Shown one piece after another: positions 9,590 to 18,002 of a stretch of DNA of 43,710 nucleotides (within the stretch, counting starts at the first letter, position 1; every line of letters begins with the position of its first letter). The position numbers and the translations under genes were made by a program. The notes under the pieces were generated by a model that was not told the origin of the DNA, did not search any database, and was given only the letters and a program-made list of their open reading frames with translations. This stretch comes from an uncultured Lachnospiraceae bacterium (GTDB lineage: Bacteria > Bacillota > Clostridia > Lachnospirales > Lachnospiraceae), in assembly GCA_947577185.1 (NCBI GenBank), contig CANPUE010000019.1, positions 1 through 43,710 on the forward strand, read 5' to 3'.

Positions 9590-10369
9590 CTATTCGGTAA
9601 CAACTCTGTCGATCGTACCTGCGGCATCGTTAATGAGCGCGGCAATCACGACAAACTGTCTGTCGTCATTTTCTTCTTTCTGCGTCGTCAATGTGACGAG
9701 AAAATGGTACGGACTTACATCCTCCCATCCTTCACGCAGATTCCTGCCCATATCTCTCGTATGGTACATATCATCCAAAAACTGTTCACAGCCGGCCAGA
9801 TAGGTAAAATCATAACTGCGGATCAGGCTGGTATTCTCTCTCTCATATGCGGCAAAAATCTCATAAGTCAGCACATTGCCGTCCAGATAAATATACAGTT
9901 CTTTATGATCCGTAAAAAAATCGGGATCCGCAAAACGATAGAGGTCTGCAAACAGTCCTGTTTCGTCTGCACCTGTCCTGCCATGGAGTACGGTATTAAA
10001 ATCGCACATGCTCTTCAGGTTTGCCAGTTCGATATAGACCGCACCGGCATCATCTGCCTCGCCGGAAGCATTGTGGGTTTCATAAAAGTCATCCGCCGCC
10101 TCACTCTGCAATATGGGATGGTCAATCTCTGTACCCGGAATCGAGATCCAGCCAAAGATATCCGGATTTTGTCTCTGGAGCGCTGCAAAGTCAATCGTGG
10201 TATCCGCCGCGCTCTCCTGTACGGAGTCGGAACCTTCCTGAACCGGAGACGTTTCCCCATCATCCTGCACGCTGGCACATCCAGTCACTGCGACGGCGAA
10301 AATAAGTAAAAGAAACAGCCGCATTCTATTAATCGGTATCTTTATCATCCTGTTATATCGATATGTCAT
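9590..10369 (-). CDS. Sortase-B-like lipoprotein without catalytic Cys and His
   Basis: This 259-residue product aligns by eye with class B sortases (NPDIFGWISIPGTEIDHPIL, then FADLYRFADPDFFTDH, YEIFAAYE). The catalytic His normally found in YGHN is Arg here (LHGRTG), and the TLxTC motif reads TLTTQ, so the nucleophilic Cys is Gln; the Arg of the triad (DDRQFVV) remains. The N-terminus is a lipoprotein signal peptide with lipobox VTGC instead of the usual uncleaved membrane anchor. Transpeptidation seems impossible; a binding or scaffolding role outside the membrane is inferred. The reading frame is intact between LCP and the secreted protein, so this is not a decayed gene. Confidence 0.8.
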   Translation of the reverse strand: MTYRYNRMIKIPINRMRLFLLLIFAVAVTGCASVQDDGETSPVQEGSDSVQESAADTTIDFAALQRQNPDIFGWISIPGTEIDHPILQSEAADDFYETHNASGEADDAGAVYIELANLKSMCDFNTVLHGRTGADETGLFADLYRFADPDFFTDHKELYIYLDGNVLTYEIFAAYERENTSLIRSYDFTYLAGCEQFLDDMYHTRDMGRNLREGWEDVSPYHFLVTLTTQKEENDDRQFVVIAALINDAAGTIDRVVTE

Positions 10370-10400
10370 CCTTTATTCTATGCCATTCCTATGTTTCGTT

Positions 10401-11333
10401 TTATTGATTGATGTCAACCTCTTTATAAAAAACATCCAGAATCATTTCATACAGTGCCTTTTCATCCGGATAAAACTCTTCAAATTCTTCGCCCATACGC
10501 GTCTCGCCCTGCATGGTATAAAAGCTGTTTTCATCGAAACGGTAGTCTGATAGGATCGGCGCCAGATAGGCCACTTCATCCAACGACAGATCCGTCACCA
10601 TCTGAGACGATACTGCCCGGTACAGGTCAAGGACGATGGAGATATCTTTTTTCACGGCACGTCTGGCCGCATCAACAAATGCGCTGATATATTGTTTCTG
10701 CCGTTCAAGCCGAAGATCGGCGGAACCGAACACGTCGACATCTCTGTATTTCAAATACCAGAAAGCTTCCTCTCCGATCAGGTGCAGCGGTTTGTCTTTG
10801 ACAAAATTTTCATTAATCTTTGTCATATCTTCCAAAACTGTCACACGCACACCGCCAACCGAATCATTAATCGTAGGGATCGCACTCATATTAACAGCCG
10901 CATAACCATGTATGGGCAGATTATAAAGTAAATCAGCCACAGCCCTACGCTGGTATTCACAGCTTTGCTCCATTCCGTCTCCAAAACCATGCTGGACTGC
11001 CAGTTGAGCCGTCACCGTAGTCAGCAGAGTGCCGTCCCGATCATAGACATCAATATCTGTCATGGTATTGCGGTTGATCCCGACTATTTTGATCGTTTTA
11101 TCATCGGGGTTCATGACAACAAGAAACAGCGCATCCGCCTGTCCGCCGTCCGCCTGTCCGTCGGCCTGCACCACATCACTGTTTTTGTCGATTCCCATCA
11201 CCAGAAAGGTCAGAATATCCTCCTGATATTCATAGATGGTATCGTTATATTTGACCCATCCTTCCTGCCAGGTATAGGTTTCTTCTTCATCCGGCTGTGT
11301 AGACTGGGCAACAGTCTGTAACTGCGGCCGCAC
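10401..11333 (-). CDS. LCP (LytR-CpsA-Psr) family ligase, start uncertain
   Basis: The product has the LCP domain: FLVMGIDKNSD, then VVMNPDDKTIKIVGINRNT with the Arg that binds pyrophosphate, and YRDVDVFGSADLRLERQKQY. LCP enzymes attach undecaprenyl-linked polymers to peptidoglycan, here presumably the EPS. The only conventional start (GTG, 11333) leaves no membrane anchor. The frame remains open upstream to 11486 and encodes a basic stretch (KKKRDSRR) followed by a typical hydrophobic helix (VILAAAGAAAFLGLVFG), but holds no ATG, GTG or TTG before that helix. The real N-terminus may therefore come from cpsD through a -1 shift on an A9 run, or a sequence error hides a start. Confidence 0.8.
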   Translation of the reverse strand: MRPQLQTVAQSTQPDEEETYTWQEGWVKYNDTIYEYQEDILTFLVMGIDKNSDVVQADGQADGGQADALFLVVMNPDDKTIKIVGINRNTMTDIDVYDRDGTLLTTVTAQLAVQHGFGDGMEQSCEYQRRAVADLLYNLPIHGYAAVNMSAIPTINDSVGGVRVTVLEDMTKINENFVKDKPLHLIGEEAFWYLKYRDVDVFGSADLRLERQKQYISAFVDAARRAVKKDISIVLDLYRAVSSQMVTDLSLDEVAYLAPILSDYRFDENSFYTMQGETRMGEEFEEFYPDEKALYEMILDVFYKEVDINQ

Positions 11334-11431
11334 ACTTTCTGCACTGTTGCGCAGACGAGTCTTTCCGACTGACCTGACAATGCCGAAACTTCCAAAGACA
11401 AGTCCTAAGAAGGCGGCCGCCCCTGCCGCTG

Positions 11432-12223
11432 CTAAAATAACCCGCCTGCTATCTCGTTTTTTTTTGTACTCTTTATTTCTATCGCGTCAGGCTGTTCTTT
11501 ATCGGGGATTTTTCCCTCAGTACCATATCTGCCATAATATTTGCCGTAGTATTTACCGTAATATTTACCATAATTGCCATAATAGCCCTTGCTGTTCATA
11601 TCGACTTTGTTCAGGACTACGCCAAGGATGCGGCTTCCGGACTTGTCGAGCTGTTCCTTCACTTTCTGGACGAAACGGTAGCTGACCGCATTATTTTCCA
11701 CGACAAGCACGGTGCCGTCGCAGATCTTTGCCACAATTGCCGCATCGATAACGCTTCCAAGCGGCGGTGTGTCGATAATGACATAAGAAAACGGATTTTT
11801 TAATACATTCAGCATCCCGGAAAACTTATCGCTGCCGAGCAGTTCGCTCGGATTCGGCGGAACAGGTCCCGAAAAAATCATGTACAGATGCGGAATATTC
11901 GTCTGGCACATGACATCGGTATATTTATATTTCCCGACAAGGCAGTGAGAAAGACCATATTTCACGCCGATCGTCTTATATCTGCCGACCAGTACGGATT
12001 TACGCATATCCGCATCGATCAGCAGCGTCCTGTTTCCGGCTTCCGCAAACGCTTTGGCCATTTCCATCGTCACACTGGACTTTCCCTCGTGGGGTGTGCA
12101 GCTTGTAACTGCGATGACTTTCACATTATCTCCGCAGAATTCAATATTGCTTCGCAGCGTCTTAAATGCTTCCTTTGTACGGAAATCGGTATTTTGGCTA
12201 AACTGTAACTTTACTTCTTGCAT
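11432..12223 (-). CDS. cpsD: CpsD/CapB-type tyrosine autokinase
   Basis: This is a bacterial tyrosine kinase: Walker A in TPHEGKSS, Walker A' in TLLIDADMRKS, Walker B in YVIIDTPPLG. The C-terminal tail has a tyrosine cluster built from repeated KYYG units (residues about 218-240), the usual autophosphorylation site. I place the start at ATG 12223 because GGAGG precedes it; a longer frame to 12265 is less likely. CpsD works with the membrane activator CpsC and is reset by the phosphatase CpsB, both encoded upstream, and controls chain length and export. The tail continues past the tyrosines for about 28 residues, ending in an A9 run used by the LCP gene in another frame. Confidence 0.9.
   Translation of the reverse strand: MQEVKLQFSQNTDFRTKEAFKTLRSNIEFCGDNVKVIAVTSCTPHEGKSSVTMEMAKAFAEAGNRTLLIDADMRKSVLVGRYKTIGVKYGLSHCLVGKYKYTDVMCQTNIPHLYMIFSGPVPPNPSELLGSDKFSGMLNVLKNPFSYVIIDTPPLGSVIDAAIVAKICDGTVLVVENNAVSYRFVQKVKEQLDKSGSRILGVVLNKVDMNSKGYYGNYGKYYGKYYGKYYGRYGTEGKIPDKEQPDAIEIKSTKKNEIAGGLF
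11457..11465 (-). promoter_or_regulatory. A9 slippery run at cpsD/LCP junction
   Basis: In the cpsD frame the coding strand reads ACA AAA AAA AAC, which contains the canonical -1 heptamers A AAA AAA and A AAA AAC. The -1 frame leads straight into the LCP membrane helix; the 0 frame stops at 11432. Slippage is inferred, not shown. Confidence 0.45.
11532..11585 (-). repeat. Tandem repeat encoding the tyrosine tail of CpsD
   Basis: Three 12-base units (11532-11567, consensus ccgtaatattta on the plus strand) and two shortened 9-base units follow each other. They encode KYYG-type repeats. Unit gain or loss would change the number of phosphorylatable tyrosines without breaking the frame. Confidence 0.8.
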
Positions 12224-12293
12224 TATTATCCTCCATGTGACCACAGCCTGCTGGTTTACGGTCACACAAACCTGTAAATGTAAGCGTTATCTT

Positions 12294-13019
12294 TCACTTT
12301 TTTCTTTTGTTTTTTCCTTTTTTCGTACTTTCCTCTTCCTGTGCAACCGGAATCAGCGCAAGCGTGCTGAGTCCAAGGTATTTTTCAACATCTTCCGATG
12401 ATTTTATCGTATCGTCGAGCAGATAGAGGATCAAAATGACCGCACATATCAGAAATACGCCCGCGATCCCGCCAAACAGCGTCCATTTCATCACACTCGG
12501 TCCTGCTTTCTCTGTGGGCATGTTGGCCGGTTCTACCACATTGACCGCATCGATATCCATCACATTCTGAATATGTTCCCCGGCTACCTCTCTGATGCAG
12601 TCCGCAATGTTCATGGCCTGTGCCGGATCCGTATGTTCTACGGTGATCGATACGATACGCGTGTCCGTCGGCGTATTCACAGATACGCTGTCGAGCAGTT
12701 CCTCATATTCCATTTCATTTAAGGAAAGCTGTGAAATGACTTTCTCTAATACATATCGGCTGTTTATGAGTTCTGCATAATCTTTGGTAAGCTGTGTGCC
12801 CATCTGCACATCACTGTATGTAACCGTCGTACTGTCTGATTTATTGAGGATATAGATCTTTGTCGTTGATTCATAAGTCGGCGTCAGTACGAACCTGCTG
12901 ACTGCAAAACAGACGGCCGCAACAAGCAGTCCCGCCCCTAATATCAGCCATAGTCTGCTGAGTAAAACATGAATGACTTCCAGTAAATCTATTTCTATTT
13001 CATCGCTGTGTCTTTCCAT
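12294..13019 (-). CDS. cpsC: CpsC/Wzz-type chain-length regulator and kinase activator
   Basis: This 241-residue protein has a cytoplasmic N-terminus with many acidic residues (EIEIDLLEVIHVLL), a first membrane helix at about residues 17-39, an outer Wzz domain, a proline-containing stretch (NMPTEKAGPSVMKW) and a second helix at about 178-200, then a basic cytoplasmic tail. In Firmicutes this split protein activates the separate kinase CpsD, encoded immediately downstream. The start overlaps the end of cpsB by 20 bases. Role and topology follow well-known CpsC/CapA/YveK homologues. Confidence 0.88.
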   Translation of the reverse strand: MERHSDEIEIDLLEVIHVLLSRLWLILGAGLLVAAVCFAVSRFVLTPTYESTTKIYILNKSDSTTVTYSDVQMGTQLTKDYAELINSRYVLEKVISQLSLNEMEYEELLDSVSVNTPTDTRIVSITVEHTDPAQAMNIADCIREVAGEHIQNVMDIDAVNVVEPANMPTEKAGPSVMKWTLFGGIAGVFLICAVILILYLLDDTIKSSEDVEKYLGLSTLALIPVAQEEESTKKGKNKRKK

Positions 13020-13746
13020 CGCTGCCCTCCCGGAGAATCCTGAGCGGATTTTCTATAAACAATTCCCCGGCGTATTCCCTTCCGTATTTTTTTTCGACAT
13101 AATCCGCGCAATCGGCAAGATACGGCGCCCTTTTTTTTGTATCATGCGCGTCTGTCGCTATAAAATGAACCAGATGCTGTTTTAGCAGACTTCTGGTAAA
13201 CTGTCTGACTTTCCACCCGGACATTCCCAGAATGCTTCCGGCATTCAGCTGAATATAACTCCCCATTTCCACCAGATCAGAAATCCCCGTTTTTTTCATA
13301 CAAACGCTGCGGTAGCGTTCCGCATGTGCCAAAATCGGATAATACCCGCCTGCAAGCAGGGTGTAGATTCCGCTGCGGATATAATCAAAATCGTCCATAA
13401 ATCCAAATTCCACAAGAATATAACGGGAACCGGCCAGCGTCAAAGCCTGACCGCTTTCTAACTCTGATACCAGTTCACTGCGGTAATAAAGTTCACTGCC
13501 TATGTATAGTTCTGCCTCCATGCCCTTACCCGACAGCTGCGCCTGCAGTCTGTCAGCCTTTTCCCGCAGTCTGGGCAGTTCCGGCAGCGGACGGCCCGGT
13601 TTGTTGTGCGGCGTCAGGATGATGCGGGAAATTCCGTCATTAAGCGCGGTCTCAAGCATCTGCATACTGATATCATAATCCTTTGCACCGTCATCGATCC
13701 CTGGTAAGATATGGGAATGTACATCAATATAGTGATTTTGTTTCAT
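13000..13746 (-). CDS. cpsB: CpsB/CapC-type PHP tyrosine phosphatase
   Basis: This 248-residue protein has PHP-fold metal motifs: DVHSHILPGIDDG at residues 8-20, LTPHNKP near 46, a Glu-containing YIGSELYY, HAERYR near 141, and ATDAHD near 199. CpsB-type enzymes are manganese-dependent phosphatases that dephosphorylate the tyrosine kinase CpsD. It is the first gene of the operon and sits about 50 bases after a strong promoter. Confidence 0.9.
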   Translation of the reverse strand: MKQNHYIDVHSHILPGIDDGAKDYDISMQMLETALNDGISRIILTPHNKPGRPLPELPRLREKADRLQAQLSGKGMEAELYIGSELYYRSELVSELESGQALTLAGSRYILVEFGFMDDFDYIRSGIYTLLAGGYYPILAHAERYRSVCMKKTGISDLVEMGSYIQLNAGSILGMSGWKVRQFTRSLLKQHLVHFIATDAHDTKKRAPYLADCADYVEKKYGREYAGELFIENPLRILREGSDGKTQR

Positions 13747-13805
13747 CTTTACGGTTCCTTTTTTGCATCTGCACGGCCGCAGACTTCTTTCCTGCGCCTT
13801 TTTAC

Positions 13806-13834
13806 ATCATAGCTCTTTTTGCCGGATTAATCAA
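13806..13834 (-). promoter_or_regulatory. Promoter of the EPS operon
   Basis: The minus strand reads TTGATT (13829-13834), 17 bases, TATGAT (13806-13811), a near-consensus vegetative promoter about 60 bases before cpsB. It lies in the 161-base gap after scpB. Confidence 0.75.
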
Positions 13835-13907
13835 TATTGAATCCTCAAAAGCCCATCGCATGAGCACGAAACGCCTCATATTTGTTTTAAAAAGCCCTCA
13901 AACGGTT

Positions 13908-14477
13908 TTAGATATCCAGCTGCATCTGCACTTCCGATTCCGCCTGCAGTTTAAATTCTTCCATCTGTACCGGATTGATCTCCGGCAGATCATCCAGCGA
14001 TTTCACGCCGAAGCTGCGTAAGAACTGTTCTGTCGTTCCAAAAAGAAGCGGACGTCCGGGCGCGTCAAGCCTGCCGACTTCACAGATCAGATCAAATTCG
14101 ATCAGTCTGTTGATCGCGTGATCACAGTTTACGCCGCGTACTTTTTCCACTTCCAGTCTCGTCACAGGCTGTTTATAGGCAATGATAGACAATGTTTCCA
14201 AAAGCGTATCTGTCAGCACAAATTTTCTGGGCGTTTTGGCAATCTTGATCAGGTATTCGTAATACTCGCCCTTTGTGCAAAGCTGAACGGAATTTTCTAA
14301 CGTTGTGAGCTGGATGCCCCGCTCCTGCTTCCGGTATTCTTTTGCCATCTCATCCAAAATTTCTTTTGTTGTCTGTCTGTCTTCCTCTATCACCTGTGCC
14401 AGCCGTTCGATCTCCACAGACTCGCCCATGGTAAACAGAATGGCTTCCAACACCGCCTTTGCCTTTTGTCTCTCCAT
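13908..14477 (-). CDS. scpB: Segregation and condensation protein B
   Basis: This is the SMC-kleisin accessory protein ScpB, about 189 residues, with two winged-helix domains (KAVLEAILFTMGESVE at the start; LETLSIIAYKQPVTRLEVEKVRGVN in the middle, the most conserved ScpB stretch; GRPLLFGTTEQFLRSFG near the end). I start at ATG 14477, five bases after GGAGG. ScpB dimers bind ScpA and regulate the SMC ring that organises the chromosome. The gene follows scpA, the normal order. Confidence 0.93.
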   Translation of the reverse strand: MERQKAKAVLEAILFTMGESVEIERLAQVIEEDRQTTKEILDEMAKEYRKQERGIQLTTLENSVQLCTKGEYYEYLIKIAKTPRKFVLTDTLLETLSIIAYKQPVTRLEVEKVRGVNCDHAINRLIEFDLICEVGRLDAPGRPLLFGTTEQFLRSFGVKSLDDLPEINPVQMEEFKLQAESEVQMQLDI

Positions 14478-14548
14478 CCTAACCTCCGTCATTTTGCTTC
14501 ACGCAATCTCAAAGTCCAAAGACAATCAAACCCTTTCTCACGCTGTTT

Positions 14549-15310
14549 TCAGCTTGCAAACTGGCCGGCTTCTCTGGCCGTGATCACGATATCCGCAAAC
14601 GTGTTTTCCTGCTCGATCCAGATCTTTCCCGTTTTCATCAGCTCCAGAACGACCAAAAATGTAACGATCACTTCCATTTTGCTGCTCTGCTTCTCCAAAA
14701 GCTTCCGAAAGCTGAATTTCTTATGAGTCAGCAGGAAATCCTCTACATAGGCGGTCCTGGCGTCCATATCGATCTCATCTTTTTCAATCTTGCCGAACGT
14801 GCTTCTTACAGGGTCGATCTTGTCCTCCTGGCGTTTCAGGACGATCCTGAAAATTTCATGCAGTTTGGCAAGCGTCATATCTCCGATCAGCTCCTCATAA
14901 TCGATCGGCTGTCTGTAATCACTGATCTCTTTGGGCATCGTCGGCTTCTTATAAAGGCTGCGCTCCGCTGTGACCATCCGGTCTTTGAGCTCATAAGACA
15001 TATACTTGCACATCTTATATTCTAACAGTTTTTCTACCAGTTCGGCTCTGGGATCTTCTTCCTCTCCCTCTTCGTTCACCTCTTTTGGCAGAAGCATCCG
15101 GCATTTGATATCGATCAGGGTCGCCGCCATCACGAGAAATTCACTCATGATATTCATATCTTCGGTCTCCATCTGTCTGATATAGTCCAGATATTGCTCC
15201 GTGATCTCCACAATCGGGATATCATAAATATCTACTTTGTTCTTGTCGATCAAATGCAGTAACAGATCCAGCGGGCCCTCAAAGACCTCCAGTTTTACAG
15301 AAATTGCCAT
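14549..15310 (-). CDS. scpA: Segregation and condensation protein A (kleisin)
   Basis: The ScpA kleisin is recognisable from VFEGPLDLLLHLIDKNKVDIYDIPI near the N-terminus (residues about 8-32), a central acidic linker and a C-terminal winged helix (MEVIVTFLVVLELMKTGKI). It bridges the SMC heads and binds ScpB. I choose ATG 15310, preceded by AGGTGG; a TTG at 15331 would add seven residues. About 253 residues is normal for clostridia. Confidence 0.93.
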   Translation of the reverse strand: MAISVKLEVFEGPLDLLLHLIDKNKVDIYDIPIVEITEQYLDYIRQMETEDMNIMSEFLVMAATLIDIKCRMLLPKEVNEEGEEEDPRAELVEKLLEYKMCKYMSYELKDRMVTAERSLYKKPTMPKEISDYRQPIDYEELIGDMTLAKLHEIFRIVLKRQEDKIDPVRSTFGKIEKDEIDMDARTAYVEDFLLTHKKFSFRKLLEKQSSKMEVIVTFLVVLELMKTGKIWIEQENTFADIVITAREAGQFAS

Positions 15311-15371
15311 AGCCTGTCCACCTTTACTCAAATGCTCTCTCTAATCCGTAACATCACTCTTACGCCATCCG

Positions 15372-16232
15372 TCAGGCTTTGGGTTTCAGCCGCACAACTA
15401 CCAGTTCTCCCGGATTGAAGATCCTGATCGGCAGTGTATGCGTACCAAGGCCCCTGCTCAGGATCATTGTCGATCCGCCTGATTCGAACCTTCCTCCGTC
15501 ATATTTTGGAAAAAGCGTCAGTTTCGGCGATACCACACCGCCCAAAAACGGAAGTCTCATAAGCCCCCCATGTACATGGCCGGAAACAACCAGATCCGCT
15601 CCCCATGCGGCATATTCCTCAAAATAATCGGGATTATGGGCAATCAGGATCTGGAACTGTTTTTCTTTCGGCGTCCCGAGCATGTCCGTCAGATAGTCCG
15701 TTGACATCGGATGTTTGCGAAACTTCCTATAATAACATCTGTCCATCTGCAAACCGCAGATATTTATGTTTGCAGACGGAAGATTCACATTTTCATTGAT
15801 CAGCGGTTCGATCCCGAAAGAATTGAGTTGGTTCACATATGTTTCGTAGAAATCCCCAAACGCCTCCGGGCATTCTCCAATGCGCTGTTCATGGTTGCCC
15901 ATTCCGTAATAGACAGGATATCTGGCTGCAAGATCCTGCATGAAAGCAGTCGTTTTTTGCGCTTTTTCACTGTTTCCGGATGCAGTCAGCATATCTCCTG
16001 CCACTAAGACCGCATCCGGCGCCAGCTTATCCAACTGCGCAAGCAGCCTCCCATTGCGCTCCCCAAAGGATTTATTGTGCAGATCCGAAAGAAGCGCAAA
16101 CGTATATTCTCCGGTAAGTTTACCGGAATCAATTTCATATTCCACCGTCACAAAGCGGTTACAGTCATAGCACATAATGAGCACAAAAAAGCAGATCAGG
16201 CCCGCTATGAGCGTACATATCATGGAAATCAT
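15372..16232 (-). CDS. Membrane-anchored metallophosphoesterase (YaeI/YkuE type)
   Basis: This 286-residue protein has an N-terminal membrane helix (about residues 2-22) and the calcineurin-like motif set: LLSDLHN, VAGDM, GNHEQ, AHNPDYF and SGHVHGG. YkuE/YaeI relatives hydrolyse phosphodiesters or lipid pyrophosphates (UDP-diacylglucosamine-like), but specificity cannot be read here. It is co-oriented with scpAB and dacF. A fragment of a second member of the same family occurs at 40727-40840. Confidence 0.87.
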   Translation of the reverse strand: MISMICTLIAGLICFFVLIMCYDCNRFVTVEYEIDSGKLTGEYTFALLSDLHNKSFGERNGRLLAQLDKLAPDAVLVAGDMLTASGNSEKAQKTTAFMQDLAARYPVYYGMGNHEQRIGECPEAFGDFYETYVNQLNSFGIEPLINENVNLPSANINICGLQMDRCYYRKFRKHPMSTDYLTDMLGTPKEKQFQILIAHNPDYFEEYAAWGADLVVSGHVHGGLMRLPFLGGVVSPKLTLFPKYDGGRFESGGSTMILSRGLGTHTLPIRIFNPGELVVVRLKPKA

Positions 16233-16308
16233 TTACTTTCTCCATCTTTTTTTACCAAAAGCAACTTATAAAGTATATCACAAAACCCCCGCAAACCGCA
16301 ATCCCTAG

Positions 16309-17493
16309 TTAAGAAACAAGAAACCTTATCCATATTTTGTATAGATAGTCCTTAAATCCCGCTTCTTCGACGGATTTTGCCGCCAGAATGGATACGCTTC
16401 CGATGCGTTCTCCGTTTAATTTATAGACGGCTTCCCCTATCGCATCCCCTTCGGCAATCGGAGCCGGGATTACTTCCGGCAGGCTGATCTCTTTCTCGAT
16501 AGCGCTTAAATCACTCCCTGTCGTATCCAGATAATGGAATGGTTCTGCAAAAACCAGATTCACCTGTTCTTCCACACCGCCCTCCACTTTCTGGGCCGGC
16601 AGCGCATCTTTGTTTTCATCTGTATACATGGCGCTGACGCTGTAACCGTAGTTCAACAGGGTAATGGCGTCCGCAAACCTGTCTTTTCCGGTCGGCGCCG
16701 CCAGGATAACCGCGATCAGTTCCATGCCGTCTTTGTTCGCCGTCGCAGAAAGGCAGTACAGCGCCTTCGATGTGGAGCCGGTCTTTAAGCCCGTCGCCCA
16801 TTCATACTGTTTTAACAGCTTATTCGTGCTTGACAGTGTAAAGTAGGACGATCCTTTGGCCGTACGGTGCTCGATGTCCTCCATCCAGATACCGGAATAG
16901 TTGAAAATTTCCGGGTATTTGGTGATCAGTTCCCTCGACATGAGTGCGACGTCATTGGCAGACGTGTAATGGTCATCCGATTCCGTCAGTCCGCAGCAGT
17001 CCACAAAATGGGTGTTTTTTAACCCCAGACTCTCCGCTTTCTCATTCATCAGTCTGACAAATTCACCTTCGCTTCCCGCTATGTATTCCGCCACCGCCAC
17101 ACTGGCGTCGTTCCCCGATGATACGGTAATGCATTTCAGCATCGTATCAAGCGTCTGTGTCTCTCCTTCCTCCAGAAAAACCTGGGACCCTCCCATTGAT
17201 TTGGCATAGGCGCTGGTCGTCACCAGATCATCCAGACGGATCCTCCCGCTTTTTAAATGATCAAATACGACAAGCAGCGTCATGATCTTCGTAATACTCG
17301 CCGGACTCCTTCTTGTGTCCGCATCCTGCTCACAGATGATCTGTCCTGTGGAAGCCTCCATAACAACATAGGAAGGCGCCGATACTTCCGGCGCTGCATA
17401 AACACGCACCGGCATAAGCCACAGGCTCATCTGTATGACCAGAAAACAAAACCCGGTCATGGCAGACAGTCGTCTTTTTCTTTTTTTCAACAT
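16309..17493 (-). CDS. dacF: D-alanyl-D-alanine carboxypeptidase (PBP5/DacF family)
   Basis: This secreted low-molecular-weight PBP has a signal peptide (hydrophobic FLVIQMSLWLMPVRVYA) and the three active-site motifs: SXXK in SPASITK, SGN in SSGNDAS and KTG in LKTGSTS. A C-terminal PBP5-like beta domain and an amphipathic tail (FKDYLYKIWIRFLV) complete the family layout. It removes the terminal D-alanine of peptidoglycan pentapeptides. I take the ATG at 17493, since an upstream ATG at 17508 would put the GGGAGAG ribosome binding site inside the gene. Confidence 0.9.
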   Translation of the reverse strand: MLKKRKRRLSAMTGFCFLVIQMSLWLMPVRVYAAPEVSAPSYVVMEASTGQIICEQDADTRRSPASITKIMTLLVVFDHLKSGRIRLDDLVTTSAYAKSMGGSQVFLEEGETQTLDTMLKCITVSSGNDASVAVAEYIAGSEGEFVRLMNEKAESLGLKNTHFVDCCGLTESDDHYTSANDVALMSRELITKYPEIFNYSGIWMEDIEHRTAKGSSYFTLSSTNKLLKQYEWATGLKTGSTSKALYCLSATANKDGMELIAVILAAPTGKDRFADAITLLNYGYSVSAMYTDENKDALPAQKVEGGVEEQVNLVFAEPFHYLDTTGSDLSAIEKEISLPEVIPAPIAEGDAIGEAVYKLNGERIGSVSILAAKSVEEAGFKDYLYKIWIRFLVS

Positions 17494-17588
17494 GCATCTC
17501 TCCCGCATATTCCTCTATATTATAAATATTATGGGCAGGAAGAGTATATGCCTGAAAACTTCCCTGTGCTGTGTGTGTACGCCGCCAA

Positions 17589-17625
17589 AAAACAAAATCC
17601 CTGAGCACCTCAGGGATTTTGTTTT
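17589..17625 (-). terminator. Intrinsic terminator after rpsU
   Basis: A perfect 17-bp inverted repeat (17589-17605 and 17609-17625) with a three-base loop is followed on the minus strand by a T run. It lies nine bases past the rpsU stop and separates rpsU from dacF. Confidence 0.9.
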
Positions 17626-17633
17626 AAGCATTC

Positions 17634-17810
17634 TTAATTGTATTTACGTTTTCTCGCTGCTTCAGACTTTTTCTTACGCCTTACGCTGGGTTTTTCGTAA
17701 TGTTCTCTCTTACGAATCTCCTGCTGAATACCAGCTTTTGCACAGCTTCTTTTGAAGCGGCGCAATGCACTGTCTAAAGTCTCATTCTCTTTTACGATAA
17801 CGTTCGACAT
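17634..17810 (-). CDS. rpsU: 30S ribosomal protein S21
   Basis: A 58-residue ORF reads [20 protein letters not shown], continues through [20 protein letters not shown] and ends in a lysine/arginine-rich tail ([15 protein letters not shown]). This is a full-length bS21. It binds the 30S subunit near the anti-Shine-Dalgarno region. The gene has its own promoter and terminator and is monocistronic here. Confidence 0.96.
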   Translation of the reverse strand: MSNVIVKENETLDSALRRFKRSCAKAGIQQEIRKREHYEKPSVRRKKKSEAARKRKYN

Positions 17811-17902
17811 TCCACACCTGACCTCCCTTCAGTCCCTAACTAGTAACTTGACTGATTGGGTTATTTATGCACATTCGTGCAGTGTGTATCCACACAACAT
17901 AA

Positions 17903-17930
17903 ATTATACCACAATCTGGATATGAGTCAA
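17903..17930 (-). promoter_or_regulatory. Promoter of rpsU
   Basis: Minus strand TTGACT (17925-17930), 16 bases, TATAAT (17903-17908), with an extended -10 (TGG before TATAAT). The leader of about 85 bases holds two short inverted repeats (GTGT/ACAC and TGCAC/GTGCA) within 17861-17895. Confidence 0.8.
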
Positions 17931-18002
17931 CTACTATTTTTCAATTGCTTTTCATGTTACACTAAAAATCAGGAAAAACAGGGAAAAAAGAGGGCTATTT
18001 TT

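Noticed and set aside
9530..10309. Long plus-strand ORF opposite the sortase-like gene
   Set aside because: It is antisense to a gene with recognisable sortase motifs, shows no family features and has a shadow-like composition.
11532..11585. CRISPR-like repeat
   Set aside because: Units are contiguous, in frame and explained by the tyrosine-rich tail of CpsD; no spacers.
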